DNA of 6,961 bases from JBFLVN01 sp040758475 (GTDB taxonomy: Bacteria; JAGRBM01). This document shows, piece by piece, positions 1 through 5,619 of the stretch. The notes beneath the pieces were generated by a model. It made no database searches, was not told the DNA's origin, and was given only the letters and a program-made list of their open reading frames with translations. How positions within the stretch are numbered: position 1 is the first letter of the stretch; each line of letters starts with the position of its first letter. Both the position numbers and the translations under genes were made by a program. Where the stretch lies: positions 1-6,961 of the forward strand of contig JBFLVN010000202.1 of assembly GCA_040758475.1 (NCBI GenBank), read 5' to 3'.

Positions 1-278
1 TGAAGCCACGCCAGGACGCAGGCGCCCGCCACCCATTCGAGGACGTCCAGGGAACGGTCGGCGGGCTTCAAATGCCAGCCGTCGAAAAAGGGGAGCTGCC
101 AGAGGAGTTCGCGCGCCAGGGAAAAAATCCCGGCGAAGGCCACGGCCAGGCTCCGGTGATAGCCCAGGAGCAGCACGAGGGCGCAGAGAACGGCGCCCCA
201 GGCCATGTGCCCCAACGTGTTGTGGATTTGATGAGGAGAGGTGAAGTGGAGTTCGAGGGTGTAAAACAGCTGGTGCAT
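1..278 (-). CDS. Small integral membrane protein, N-terminal part (cut by left window edge)
   Basis: An open frame starts at the ATG at 278-276 and continues without a stop for 92 codons to the window edge, so the C-terminus is missing. AAGGAGG lies at 290-284, 5 bases before the ATG, and a promoter candidate lies further upstream, which supports this frame over the overlapping ones. The protein is hydrophobic. Membrane segments are likely at about residues 25-40 (MAWGAVLCALVLLLGY) and 44-57, and a third begins near residue 82. Polar landmarks between them are H19, H24, an RELLWQ motif at 56-61 and RSLD at 75-78. An E-x-x-x-Q motif followed by S-D before the next helix loosely recalls VanZ-like small membrane proteins, but this is a weak by-eye resemblance and I assign no function. 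It is transcribed divergently from the 346-aa gene, so the two may share control through the region between them. Confidence 0.7.
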   Translation of the reverse strand, partial: MHQLFYTLELHFTSPHQIHNTLGHMAWGAVLCALVLLLGYHRSLAVAFAGIFSLARELLWQLPFFDGWHLKPADRSLDVLEWVAGACVLAWL

Positions 279-281
279 GGG

Positions 282-295
282 GGCCTCCTTAGGCC
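282..295 (-). promoter_or_regulatory. Hairpin enclosing the Shine-Dalgarno site of the leftward membrane-protein gene
   Basis: On the minus-strand transcript GGCCU and AGGCC can form a 5-bp stem around the tetraloop AAGG. The Shine-Dalgarno sequence AAGGAGG is made of the loop plus the first three bases of the 3' arm. The stem ends 3 bases before the ATG. The pairing is seen in the sequence; an effect on translation is inference. Confidence 0.4.
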
Positions 296-338
296 GACCT
301 CCCCGGTACCAACCCCTTTTTCCCTCCTGACTCTAATA

Positions 339-367
339 ATTATAAACACCGCCGGGGCGGATTTCAC
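339..367 (-). promoter_or_regulatory. Sigma-70-like promoter for the leftward membrane-protein gene
   Basis: Read on the minus strand, a perfect -10 hexamer TATAAT lies at 344-339. A 4-of-6 match to the -35 consensus, GTGAAA, lies at 367-362, with a 17-base spacer. It sits in the only AT-rich stretch of this intergenic region. Transcription would start near position 332, giving a leader of about 54 bases before the ATG at 278. A 7-bp inverted repeat (353-359 and 371-377) straddles the -35 element. Confidence 0.5.
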
Positions 368-377
368 TGACGCCCCG
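353..377. promoter_or_regulatory. Inverted repeat CGGGGCG-N11-CGCCCCG, possible operator
   Basis: Two perfect 7-base inverted half-sites lie at 353-359 and 371-377, separated by 11 bases. The spacer holds the -35 element of the leftward promoter. Half-site centres are 18 bases apart, a spacing a dimeric regulator could bridge. The arms are G/C only in a GC-rich genome, so chance occurrence is quite possible. Confidence 0.3.
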
Positions 378-424
378 CATTAAATTCCTTGCATCCGGCA
401 TCTGGCGCCCCGCAGAGAGCCTTG

Positions 425-430
425 TATACT
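425..430 (+). promoter_or_regulatory. Possible -10 element for the 346-aa gene
   Basis: TATACT (5 of 6 matches to the -10 consensus) lies 29 bases before the TTG start and would put the transcript start near 437, just ahead of the Shine-Dalgarno site. No good -35 hexamer lies at the usual distance; TTGCAT at 389-394 is too far away. The call rests on the -10 alone. Confidence 0.3.
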
Positions 431-440
431 GCGCGCCGCC

Positions 441-456
441 GCGAAGGAGGCTTCGC
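441..456 (+). promoter_or_regulatory. Shine-Dalgarno site inside a perfect 6-bp hairpin; decides the TTG start
   Basis: AAGGAGG at 444-450 is a near-perfect Shine-Dalgarno sequence, 9 bases before TTG at 460-462. This is the main reason for choosing that rare start codon. GCGAAG (441-446) and CTTCGC (451-456) are perfect inverted repeats around a GAGG tetraloop, so the ribosome-binding core sits in the loop and upper 5' arm of a small hairpin that ends 3 bases before the start codon. Confidence 0.6.
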
Positions 457-459
457 ACC

Positions 460-1500
460 TTGGGTACTCGCGTAGAATTCCTCCGGGAAGAAGAAGGACG
501 GGCGCAGCCCCTCTTCTGCGTCCGGGAAATCGGAGGAAGAATCTGGACGAGCGGGCCCCATCTGGCCGACGCCATCCTCGTCCTGCGGCACCAGGTCGAA
601 ATCGGCGAGCGGCGCGTCCGGCGCGAAGAAAAGCCCCTCGACTGGATCACCGGCCTGCCGCTGACCTACGGCCGCTCCGCCCTCCAGGCCACGGCCCCCG
701 AGCGGGACGACGCCCGGCCACTCGATGTCCTTCTTTCGGAAAAAACCCTCCTCGCGTTCCGGAGCATCGAGGACTTCTACTACCGGGATGAAAACCAGAT
801 CCGCGATGCCACCGGGCAGGCCATTCCGTTGACCCGTTACCGCCGCGCGGTCGACGCGGGGGACGCCGAGGTGCTCGTCCCCCTCCGGCTCGTCCTCGAA
901 TCGCTCAGTCCCAAACTCCCCACGCCGGGACTCGACGACCTCACCCGCGATTTCTTTGGCGAGTTCGAACGTTTCCGGCGGGAATATCCCAACTGGACGA
1001 GCCTCTACCGCCGCGGCGAGGTGTGGGAAAAAGTCCTCTTCGGAACGCCGCCCGAAAGAGTCCCCCGGCGCATCTCGGAAGAGGAAATCGACTACGGCCT
1101 CTTCGGGCGCCTGGGGCAGCGGCACTACCCCCGCATTGAGGCACTCGCCCTGGGGGCCCATCAGGTTTGGCGCATGCCCGAAAAACCGGGAAGCGAAACG
1201 GCGACCGTGGAAGCGAGCGTCACGCGCGTCGTGGGAGAAGCGGCGGCCGAGCAGGCGGCGCTCGATCTCGCGCGCCTTCGGATTCCCACGAAAATCCTCC
1301 TCGTCCGCACGGACGGCGCCCAGCCCGCGCGCCTCGCCCAGCGCCTGCGGGAAGCCCTCTCCCGCTGCGGGGGGCTCCGGGAAGGGGAGCGTTATTTCAT
1401 TCTTCTCTCCCCGCCTTCGGAAGCACCTTCCAATCCCTGGCACCTCATCAAGTCCGACCCGGCCTCCGGCGAACCCTGGCTCGCTTCCACCTGGGGATAA
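460..1500 (+). CDS. Uncharacterised 346-aa soluble protein (TTG start)
   Basis: I do not recognise this protein. Translation is assigned from TTG at 460 because a strong Shine-Dalgarno site precedes it at normal spacing; the frame stays open to TAA at 1498-1500 with the G/C-rich third positions of its neighbours. A long opposite-strand frame overlaps it but has no comparable ribosome-binding site. There is no signal peptide or membrane segment, so it is probably cytoplasmic. The N-terminal half is rich in charged residues. Residues 164-195 form a likely amphipathic helical stretch with aromatic residues (DFFGEFERF, then W179 and W189). Residues 277-319 read as a strand-helix-strand unit (TKILLVRT, a helix at 287-303, then YFILLSPP). 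Eight tryptophans are scattered through it, four of them in the last 110 residues. It precedes the RND exporter by 144 bases on the same strand and may share its transcript. No catalytic motif is evident. Confidence 0.75.
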   Translation: MGTRVEFLREEEGRAQPLFCVREIGGRIWTSGPHLADAILVLRHQVEIGERRVRREEKPLDWITGLPLTYGRSALQATAPERDDARPLDVLLSEKTLLAFRSIEDFYYRDENQIRDATGQAIPLTRYRRAVDAGDAEVLVPLRLVLESLSPKLPTPGLDDLTRDFFGEFERFRREYPNWTSLYRRGEVWEKVLFGTPPERVPRRISEEEIDYGLFGRLGQRHYPRIEALALGAHQVWRMPEKPGSETATVEASVTRVVGEAAAEQAALDLARLRIPTKILLVRTDGAQPARLAQRLREALSRCGGLREGERYFILLSPPSEAPSNPWHLIKSDPASGEPWLASTWG

Positions 1501-1514
1501 GCGCCCTTCCAAAC

Positions 1515-1528
1515 GGTCAAACTTGACC
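1515..1528. repeat. Short palindrome GGTCAA-N2-TTGACC
   Basis: Two perfect 6-base inverted half-sites are separated by two bases, 15 bases after the stop of the 346-aa gene. The 2-base loop is too tight for a full RNA hairpin, so a protein-binding DNA site is the more natural reading. TTGACC also resembles a -35 hexamer, but no -10 element follows at the right distance. Function unknown. Confidence 0.35.
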
Positions 1529-1539
1529 AGCATTCCAGG

Positions 1540-1621
1540 TTTGGGCGTGCTTCCCTTCCACCCGCCCAAATCCCGCGCTAACAAACCGGTTACCCCCCTG
1601 GGCGGCCACTTTCGGGCCGCC
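1540..1621 (+). promoter_or_regulatory. Structured leader upstream of the RND exporter, with two hairpins and an alternative pairing
   Basis: TTTGGGCG (1540-1547) pairs perfectly with CGCCCAAA (1563-1570) across a 15-base loop. GGCGGCC (1601-1607) pairs perfectly with GGCCGCC (1615-1621) across a 7-base loop. CCGCCCA (1562-1568), from the first hairpin, can instead pair over 7 bases with TGGGCGG (1599-1605), which overlaps the 5' arm of the second. Forming the alternative helix would break both hairpins. Neither hairpin is followed by a T-run, so an intrinsic terminator is unlikely. The second ends 12 bases before the Shine-Dalgarno GGAG at 1634-1637, so any effect would more likely be on translation or mRNA stability. 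The pairings are visible; regulation is inference. Confidence 0.35.
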
Positions 1622-1644
1622 AGTCAACCCTCCGGAGTTACATC

Positions 1645-4305
1645 ATGAGCGAAGAGTCCCACCAGACCAACGGCCGGCTCGATCCCTTTTTCAAGCGCTG
1701 GGCCGACATCACGGTCCGCTACCCCTTCTGGATCCTGCTCGCGGTGGCGATCGGCTCCTATCCCTTCGTCGGGTCGATGATCCGGAACTTCGACGTGCAG
1801 GACAACTCCCAGGGAATCTGGTTCCCCAAGCACGATCTTTCCAACGCCTATTACGACGCCTTCAAAAAGGAGTTCGAATCGGACGAGCTCGTCTCGGTCG
1901 CCATCGAATCCCGGGACGGGGTTTTCAATCCCGACACGCTCGCCGTGGTGCGGGCGATCCAGGAAGAACTCGACAAGATCATCAACATCGAGGAGACGGA
2001 CTCGATCCTCACGATGAATCACGTTCAGGGGAAGAAGACCGAGGGCGAGGACGGGGAAGCCCAGTACGAACTCGTGATCGAACCCCTCCTCCCCGAAGGA
2101 GAGGATTGGACGCCCGAGCAACGCAAAGATGCCGAAACCCGGGCCCTCGCGGACGAAAACTTCGTCAAGAACCTCATCTCGCCGGACGGCACCTTCACGG
2201 CCATCTTCGGCCGGATCGTCCCGACGGACCAGATCCAGGTCAAGGCGAAAATCACCGAAGACGTGAAAGAGGCCCTCCGGGGAGTGGCGGCGCGCTTCGC
2301 CTCCAAGGGCGCCTTCTTCTCCGACAACACGAACCCCCTTTACGATTCGACGAAAGAGCAATTCGACGCGGCCCCCCGGAAAATCTACCTCGCCGGCGTT
2401 CCCATCGTGGACTACGAGTTCGACCATCTGGCCGAAGTGGACCAGAAGGAGATCACCGGGCTCTCCTTCGGGACGATCTTCCTCGTCCTTCTCATCCTCT
2501 TCCGGAGCCTCACGATGGCGGTCCTGCCGCTCATCGTCATGTTCCTCTCGCTCGCCTTCGCCTTCGGCGGCTACGCCCTTACCGGCGGGACCATGAACAT
2601 GCTGATCGGCATGGGGGGGCCCGTGCTCATCGCCGCCTGCGTGGGCGAATCGGTCCACCTTCTTTCGACCTACTACGGCGAGCGGCGCCCCGGCGTCTCC
2701 CGCGCCGAGGCCCTGCGCCGGACGATCCTGGACGTCTACTGGCCCTGCTTCTTTACGGCCTTCACGACGGCCATCGGCTTCCTCTCCTTCGCCTTCACCT
2801 ACATGCCCCCCATGATGAGCTTCGGCCTCACCACGGCGGCGGGCTGCGCCATCTCGTACGTCTTCGCCATGACGGTCATCCCGGCCGCCATCATCATCCT
2901 GGAACGGATCGAGCAATGGATCGGGCGCCACCGGGAGAACGCCTTCGCCCGCCTGCTCGTCCGCCCGGTCCATTTCCTCCTGCGGGAACCCGACACGGAG
3001 AAGCTCGAAAAGCTCAACAGCGGGCCCATCCGCCGGATGCTCGACTGGGTGGCCACCCGGGTGACGAAGCAATGGCGGCCGCTCCTCATCACCTTCGTCC
3101 TCGTCACCGCCGCCACTTTCCTCGGCATCGCCAAGATCAAGGTCGAGACGAACAACCTCGAGTTCATCCCCGCGACCCACTACGTCCGCTACACGATGGA
3201 AGCCGTCCAGGAAAAACTGACGGGCCTCTCCAACATCGAAATCGTCGTCGAAGGGGACCCGGGCATCGGGACGGACCCGGAAGTCCTCCAGGGGCTCGAC
3301 GCCTTCATCACGGAACTCCGGGGCGTCGAGAACGTCCCCCAGGTCCTGGGTCCCACCAGTTATTTGAAGCAAATCCACCGGGCCATGAACGGCGACGACC
3401 CGGCCTTCTACAAAGTCCCCGACTCCAAGGAACTCATCGCCCAGTATCTCCTCCTGGCCGAGCTCTCGGGCGACAAGGATTTAAAGAGCTTCATCAACTA
3501 CGACTATTCCAAAATCCGCGCGAGCATCCGCTCCTCCCACAGCGAGTCGTCCCAATTCGACGCCCTGCTGGCCAAGGCGAAGGAGTCCATGGCCCGGAAC
3601 CTCCCCCGCATCGCCCTCGTGGATTTCGGCCAGATGCAGGACCGCTTCAGCGACAAGGACGATCCCACCGAGACGGTGAAGAACACCCGGAAGGAAGGCG
3701 AGCCTCCCCAGTACAAGATCACGGGCCTCATCAGCCTCTACGGGCGCCTCAACCGGCTGTTCGTCTCCGAGCTCCTCTTCTCCTTCTTCCAGGCGTTCCT
3801 CGAAATCTACGTCTGCATGGTGGTGCTCACCCGCTCCTTCAAGATGGGGGCCATCGCCATGCTCCCGAACCTCTTCCCCATCTTCATCACGGGGGGGCTC
3901 ATGGGCATCGGCGGCTACCGCCTGGACGCGGCGACGATCCTCATCGCCAGCATCGCCCTTGGCATCGCAGTGGACGACACGGTCCACTACGTCTCCCGCA
4001 TGCCCATCGAGTTCAAGCGGACGGGCGGCGATTACATCGAATCCATCAAGACGACCCACGCCACCATCGGCCGGGCGCTCGTCTCCACGTCCATCATCCT
4101 GATCCTCGGATTCGGCGTGATGATGATGGGGGCCTTCATGCCTACGAGGCGTTTCGGTGGCCTTACGGCGCTCACCATGTTCCTGGCGATCATCGGGGAG
4201 ATGATCTACACGCCCGTCTTCTACATGTTTTTCAAGCCGCTCGGGCCCGGAACCCCGGACAAGGACGAGGAAAAATCCGTCTCCCAGATGGCGGCGGCGG
4301 GATAG
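1645..4305 (+). CDS. RND-superfamily (MMPL/COG1033-type) inner-membrane exporter
   Basis: At 886 residues this is a full-length proton-driven RND-type exporter of the kind that moves lipids or other hydrophobic molecules out of the inner membrane. The architecture is two repeats: TM1 about 26-46, a periplasmic domain to about 268, TM2-TM6 about 273-419, a cytoplasmic linker, TM7 about 479-497, a second periplasmic domain to about 705, and TM8-TM12 about 708-862. The second periplasmic domain opens with NNLEFIP (503-509), typical of the family. The proton-relay positions are GESVH (334-338) in TM4 and GIAVDDTVH (773-781) in TM10. ATG at 1645 is preceded by GGAG at 1634-1637 with a 7-base spacer. 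HpnN-like hopanoid transporters have a similar length and layout, but no hopanoid genes are present, so the substrate is left open. It lies downstream of the 346-aa gene and convergent with the thiolase. Confidence 0.95.
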   Translation: MSEESHQTNGRLDPFFKRWADITVRYPFWILLAVAIGSYPFVGSMIRNFDVQDNSQGIWFPKHDLSNAYYDAFKKEFESDELVSVAIESRDGVFNPDTLAVVRAIQEELDKIINIEETDSILTMNHVQGKKTEGEDGEAQYELVIEPLLPEGEDWTPEQRKDAETRALADENFVKNLISPDGTFTAIFGRIVPTDQIQVKAKITEDVKEALRGVAARFASKGAFFSDNTNPLYDSTKEQFDAAPRKIYLAGVPIVDYEFDHLAEVDQKEITGLSFGTIFLVLLILFRSLTMAVLPLIVMFLSLAFAFGGYALTGGTMNMLIGMGGPVLIAACVGESVHLLSTYYGERRPGVSRAEALRRTILDVYWPCFFTAFTTAIGFLSFAFTYMPPMMSFGLTTAAGCAISYVFAMTVIPAAIIILERIEQWIGRHRENAFARLLVRPVHFLLREPDTEKLEKLNSGPIRRMLDWVATRVTKQWRPLLITFVLVTAATFLGIAKIKVETNNLEFIPATHYVRYTMEAVQEKLTGLSNIEIVVEGDPGIGTDPEVLQGLDAFITELRGVENVPQVLGPTSYLKQIHRAMNGDDPAFYKVPDSKELIAQYLLLAELSGDKDLKSFINYDYSKIRASIRSSHSESSQFDALLAKAKESMARNLPRIALVDFGQMQDRFSDKDDPTETVKNTRKEGEPPQYKITGLISLYGRLNRLFVSELLFSFFQAFLEIYVCMVVLTRSFKMGAIAMLPNLFPIFITGGLMGIGGYRLDAATILIASIALGIAVDDTVHYVSRMPIEFKRTGGDYIESIKTTHATIGRALVSTSIILILGFGVMMMGAFMPTRRFGGLTALTMFLAIIGEMIYTPVFYMFFKPLGPGTPDKDEEKSVSQMAAAG

Positions 4306-4311
4306 GAAAAC

Positions 4312-4332
4312 GGGTGGCCTGACCGGCCGCCC
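4312..4332. terminator. Terminator-like hairpin between convergent genes
   Basis: GGGTGGCC (4312-4319) and GGCCGCCC (4325-4332) form an 8-bp stem with one G-U pair and a 5-base loop, starting 7 bases after the exporter's stop codon. Read on the plus strand it is followed only by a short pyrimidine stretch without a T-run. Read on the minus strand it is followed directly by GTTTTCC, a better U-tract, so it may also end transcripts from the thiolase gene. A bidirectional role fits its position between two gene ends. Confidence 0.5.
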
Positions 4333-4342
4333 TTCCCTCCTC

Positions 4343-4375
4343 ATAGACAGCTAGATAGATAGATAGATAGACAGC
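4343..4375. repeat. Five-copy TAGA tetranucleotide repeat bounded by ATAGACAGC
   Basis: Five perfect TAGA units occupy 4352-4371. The 9-base direct repeat ATAGACAGC is found at 4343-4351 and 4367-4375, the second overlapping the end of the tract. The array is AT-rich against GC-rich surroundings and lies 8 bases beyond the stop codon of the thiolase gene, outside both coding regions. Such tracts can change length by replication slippage, but here no reading frame would be altered. Confidence 0.9.
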
Positions 4376-4382
4376 GAGAAAC

Positions 4383-5546
4383 TTACGGCGTCCCCAGGAT
4401 GCTCACGCAGGAGACGGCGCCGGGGCCGCCCACGTTGTGGGCGAGGCCCAGGGTGGCGTCTTTGATCTGGCGCTCGCCGCACTGGCCGCGAAGCTGCATG
4501 GTGACTTCGTAAATCATCCGGACGCCCGAGGCGCCGATGGGGTGGCCGAAGGTCTTAAGGCCGCCGGAAACGTTCACCGGAATGTCGCCCGTCAGGGCCG
4601 TGCGGCCTTCCTCGATCAGGTGGCGCCCCTCACCTTTCTTGCAGAGGCCCAGGTCCTCGTAGTTCGTAATCTCGGTCCAGGTGAAGCAGTCGTGAACCTC
4701 GAAGAGGTCGATTTCCTTTACGGGGTCCTTCACGCCCGCCATTTCGTAGGCGACCTGCGCCGCCTTCTGGGTGGACTTGAACCCCAGGTAATCGAAGGTC
4801 GGGTCGTAGTAGGGCTTGTGGGTATAGGCCGCCATGCCCACGCCTTTTACGAGCACGTAGTCCTTGCGGAACGTTTTCGCGATGTCGGCCTTGCAGAGGA
4901 TGAGGGCCGCCGCGCCGTCGGTCGTGGGGCAGCAATCGAAGAGGCCGAAGGGATGGGAAATCATGGGGGCCGAGAGGACCTGCTCCTCGGTCACTTCCTT
5001 CTGCATATGGGCCAGCTTGTTCCGCGCACCGTTGTAGTGGTTCTTGACGGCCACCTTGGCGAGGGTCTCCCGCCCCATGCCGAACTCTTTCATGTAGCGA
5101 TTCGCGGCGAGCGCGAAGAGGGCCGGGGCGCTCGTCCCCTTTCCGATCTGGGGGTGCTCGACGCGGGGAATGCCCCGGGCCGCCCGGTCCTTCATCTTCT
5201 CGCAGCCGAGCACGAGTACGACGTCGTACATGCCGGAGGCGACCGCCATGGCGGCGTTCCGGAAGGCGTCCGTCCCGGTGGCGCAGTAGTTCTCGACGCG
5301 CGTAATGGGAATCCCATAGAGGTGAAGGGGATCGGTGATGGTCGATCCCGCTTTTCCAAGGCCGTTGTTCGGAAGGTAGGTTCCGAGCCACGCCGCCTCG
5401 ATGCGGCCGGGCTCGATCCCCGCGTCGGCCATGGCGAGCTGCCCGGCCTCCGTCACCATGTCGAGGTAGGAGCGCTCGAAGTTGTCCCCGAACTTGACGC
5501 ACCCGGCGCCCACGACCGCGACTTTGTCCTTGATAGTACCGGCCAT
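4383..5546 (-). CDS. SCP-x-like thiolase family protein (acetyl-CoA acetyltransferase-like)
   Basis: This 387-residue protein has the full length of a thiolase and the motifs of the SCP-x/non-specific lipid-transfer thiolase branch. Enzymes of this fold make or cleave carbon-carbon bonds in acyl-CoA thioesters. The nucleophilic cysteine is C88 in ENYCATGTDAF. H285 lies in EVHDCFTW, which replaces the NEAF motif of classical thiolases. H335 lies in GGLKTFGHPIGASG. The C-terminal segment reads AHNVGGPGAVSC (369-380), so the CxG cysteine of classical thiolases appears to be absent at its usual place by my alignment. ATG at 5546-5544 is preceded by GGAGG at 5560-5556 with a 9-base spacer. Related enzymes in archaea and some bacteria work with a DUF35 OB-fold partner; none is visible here. 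The ATPase gene ends 73 bases upstream on the same strand, so read-through from it is possible. The acyl substrate cannot be inferred. Confidence 0.95.
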   Translation of the reverse strand: MAGTIKDKVAVVGAGCVKFGDNFERSYLDMVTEAGQLAMADAGIEPGRIEAAWLGTYLPNNGLGKAGSTITDPLHLYGIPITRVENYCATGTDAFRNAAMAVASGMYDVVLVLGCEKMKDRAARGIPRVEHPQIGKGTSAPALFALAANRYMKEFGMGRETLAKVAVKNHYNGARNKLAHMQKEVTEEQVLSAPMISHPFGLFDCCPTTDGAAALILCKADIAKTFRKDYVLVKGVGMAAYTHKPYYDPTFDYLGFKSTQKAAQVAYEMAGVKDPVKEIDLFEVHDCFTWTEITNYEDLGLCKKGEGRHLIEEGRTALTGDIPVNVSGGLKTFGHPIGASGVRMIYEVTMQLRGQCGERQIKDATLGLAHNVGGPGAVSCVSILGTP

Positions 5547-5619
5547 TTTCCTGGTCCTCCGAAGACGGGCGAAAGCCTATTCCATCGGGGGCCGGAGCCG
5601 CAATCGGGGGAAGGAGGGA

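Noticed and set aside
68..367. 99-codon minus-strand frame at the left end
   Set aside because: It overlaps the promoter region and the better-initiated membrane-protein frame, has no ribosome-binding site, and is Ser/Pro/Arg-rich.
389..430. TTGCAT plus TATACT as a complete sigma-70 promoter for the 346-aa gene
   Set aside because: The spacer is 30 bases, far from the 16-18 needed; only the -10 was kept, at low confidence.
364..1584. Long minus-strand open frame (406 codons) opposite the 346-aa gene
   Set aside because: It mirrors the plus-strand gene, lacks a Shine-Dalgarno site, and has the low-complexity composition expected when GC-rich third positions suppress stops on the other strand.
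1624..3378. 584-codon minus-strand frame opposite the exporter
   Set aside because: Extremely rich in D, E, G, R and H with no domain pattern; the plus strand encodes an unmistakable RND protein.
2106..4322. 738-codon plus-strand frame inside the exporter, shifted by one base
   Set aside because: Arg/Pro/His-rich shadow typical of a shifted reading of a GC-rich gene; it has no start site and the true frame has membrane segments and family motifs.
4343..4375. TAGA tract as part of a CRISPR array
   Set aside because: Units are 4 bases with no spacers; it is a simple tandem repeat.
5584..5610. Direct repeat ATCGGGGG (5584-5591 and 5603-5610) between thiolase and ATPase
   Set aside because: Only 8 bases and G-rich in a GC-rich genome; no regulatory context beyond its position.
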